In this document: piece by piece, positions 63,847 to 64,000 of the stretch
Position numbering within the stretch: position 1 is the stretch's first letter
Layout: each line of letters begins with the position of its first letter
DNA from: Bacteroidetes bacterium UBA1935
GTDB lineage: Bacteria; Bacteroidota; Bacteroidia; Chitinophagales; Chitinophagaceae
Reading direction: 5' to 3'
DNA: 64,000 nucleotides
Assembly (NCBI GenBank): GCA_002337045.1
Contig: DDFF01000001.1
Location: forward strand, 9,038-73,037
Made by a program: the position numbers and the translations under genes
Notes under the pieces: model-generated
What the model was told of the DNA's origin: nothing
Database searches by the model: none
The model's input: the letters and a program-made list of their open reading frames with translations, nothing else

Positions 63847-63918
63847 GGTCCCGTAGTTCAATGGATAGAATAGAAGTTTCCTAAACTTTAGATCCAAGTT
63901 CGATTCTTGGCGGGACTA
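63847..63918 (+). tRNA. tRNA-Arg (CCT anticodon)
   Basis: A 72-nt cloverleaf: acceptor GGTCCCG with CGGGACT (G-T at the end), D-stem GTTC/GAAT with an 8-nt loop, anticodon stem GAAGT/ACTTT with loop TTCCTAA giving anticodon CCT, a 4-nt variable region, T-stem CCAAG/CTTGG with loop TTCGATT, and discriminator A. It reads AGG codons. CCA is not encoded (CAC follows). All helices are consistent; the G1:T72 pair is a wobble. Confidence 0.93.
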
Positions 63919-63931
63919 CACGAAAAAGAAA

Positions 63932-63958
63932 AGCGTCTGCAATTGCAGACGCTTTTTC
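63932..63958 (+). terminator. Terminator of the tRNA-Arg transcript
   Basis: AGCGTCTGC (63932-63940) and GCAGACGCT (63945-63953) form a perfect 9-bp stem with loop AATT, followed by TTTTCTATTT. Preceding A residues mean it could also serve a minus-strand gene entering from the right edge. The remaining 40 nt to the edge hold no assignable feature. Confidence 0.9.
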
Positions 63959-64000
63959 TATTTAAAGTTTGACAAGATTAGTTTTTATCAAACTTGATGT

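Overview
The window looks like chromosomal DNA of a Bacteroidota species, most likely from the Chitinophagales. The evidence is two secreted proteins with C-terminal type IX secretion (T9SS) sorting domains, the gliding lipoprotein GldD, an S46 dipeptidyl-peptidase, a TonB-dependent receptor with a carboxypeptidase-like N-terminal domain, and several TTTG-N20-TAnnTTTG promoters of the Bacteroidetes type with no Shine-Dalgarno signal. Core genes have moderate GC; a few accessory genes are clearly AT-rich. No plasmid, phage, transposase or CRISPR array is visible.

Layout. 0-5.5 kb: the start of a gene that runs off the left edge, an acetyltransferase, a CDF metal exporter, a penicillin-acylase-family hydrolase with a small membrane partner, and a lytic transglycosylase. 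5.6-7.6 kb: a solitary AT-rich NACHT NTPase resembling bacterial NLR-like defence proteins. 7.9-12.7 kb: aquaporin, an ArsR/SRPBCC cluster, and a TonB receptor. 12.7-18.2 kb: an accessory region with two AT-rich membrane/coiled-coil genes, a GC-richer DUF3987 gene, arrays of a roughly 98-nt repeat in opposite orientations around the TPR gene, two small hairpin-ended repeat elements, and a gap holding five successive hairpins. 18.2-20.2 kb: a DUF1801 protein, a rifampin ADP-ribosyltransferase with an extra N-terminal domain, and a PagL-like deacylase. 20.3-24.5 kb: a cobalamin riboswitch in front of class Ia ribonucleotide reductase (nrdB-nrdA) and a thioesterase. 24.6-33.0 kb: rpoB-rpoC with its own promoter and without rplJ-rplL upstream. 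33.2-38.0 kb: a small lipoprotein, MarR-YceI, an SDR enzyme, an ABC-2 exporter and SurE. 38.1-42.1 kb: two convergent T9SS cargo proteins. 42.4-47.0 kb: MetG, an RND adaptor and GpsA. 47.0-54.4 kb (minus strand): NUDIX, S46 peptidase, LptC, an outer-membrane protein, CoaX, a LON-domain protein and an O-antigen ligase-like protein. 54.4-57.8 kb: MeaB, a WecB-like protein with altered active-site residues and a WecA/MraY-like transferase. 57.8-63.8 kb: a periplasmic-binding protein, GuaA, a DUF3467 protein, GldD and a TPR-histidine kinase. The window ends with tRNA-Arg(CCT) and a strong terminator.

Themes. Envelope and surface functions dominate: peptidoglycan turnover, lipid A and LPS, T9SS cargo, gliding and polysaccharide assembly. 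Cobalamin appears twice, as the riboswitch on the B12-independent reductase and as MeaB, the chaperone of B12-dependent methylmalonyl-CoA mutase, so the cell probably uses B12. The strongest candidates for undescribed biology are the NACHT gene, the accessory region at 12.7-18.2 kb with its repeats and unknown membrane proteins, and the multi-hairpin gap at 17.96-18.16 kb. All functional statements come from reading the sequence and recalling families; no searches were run.
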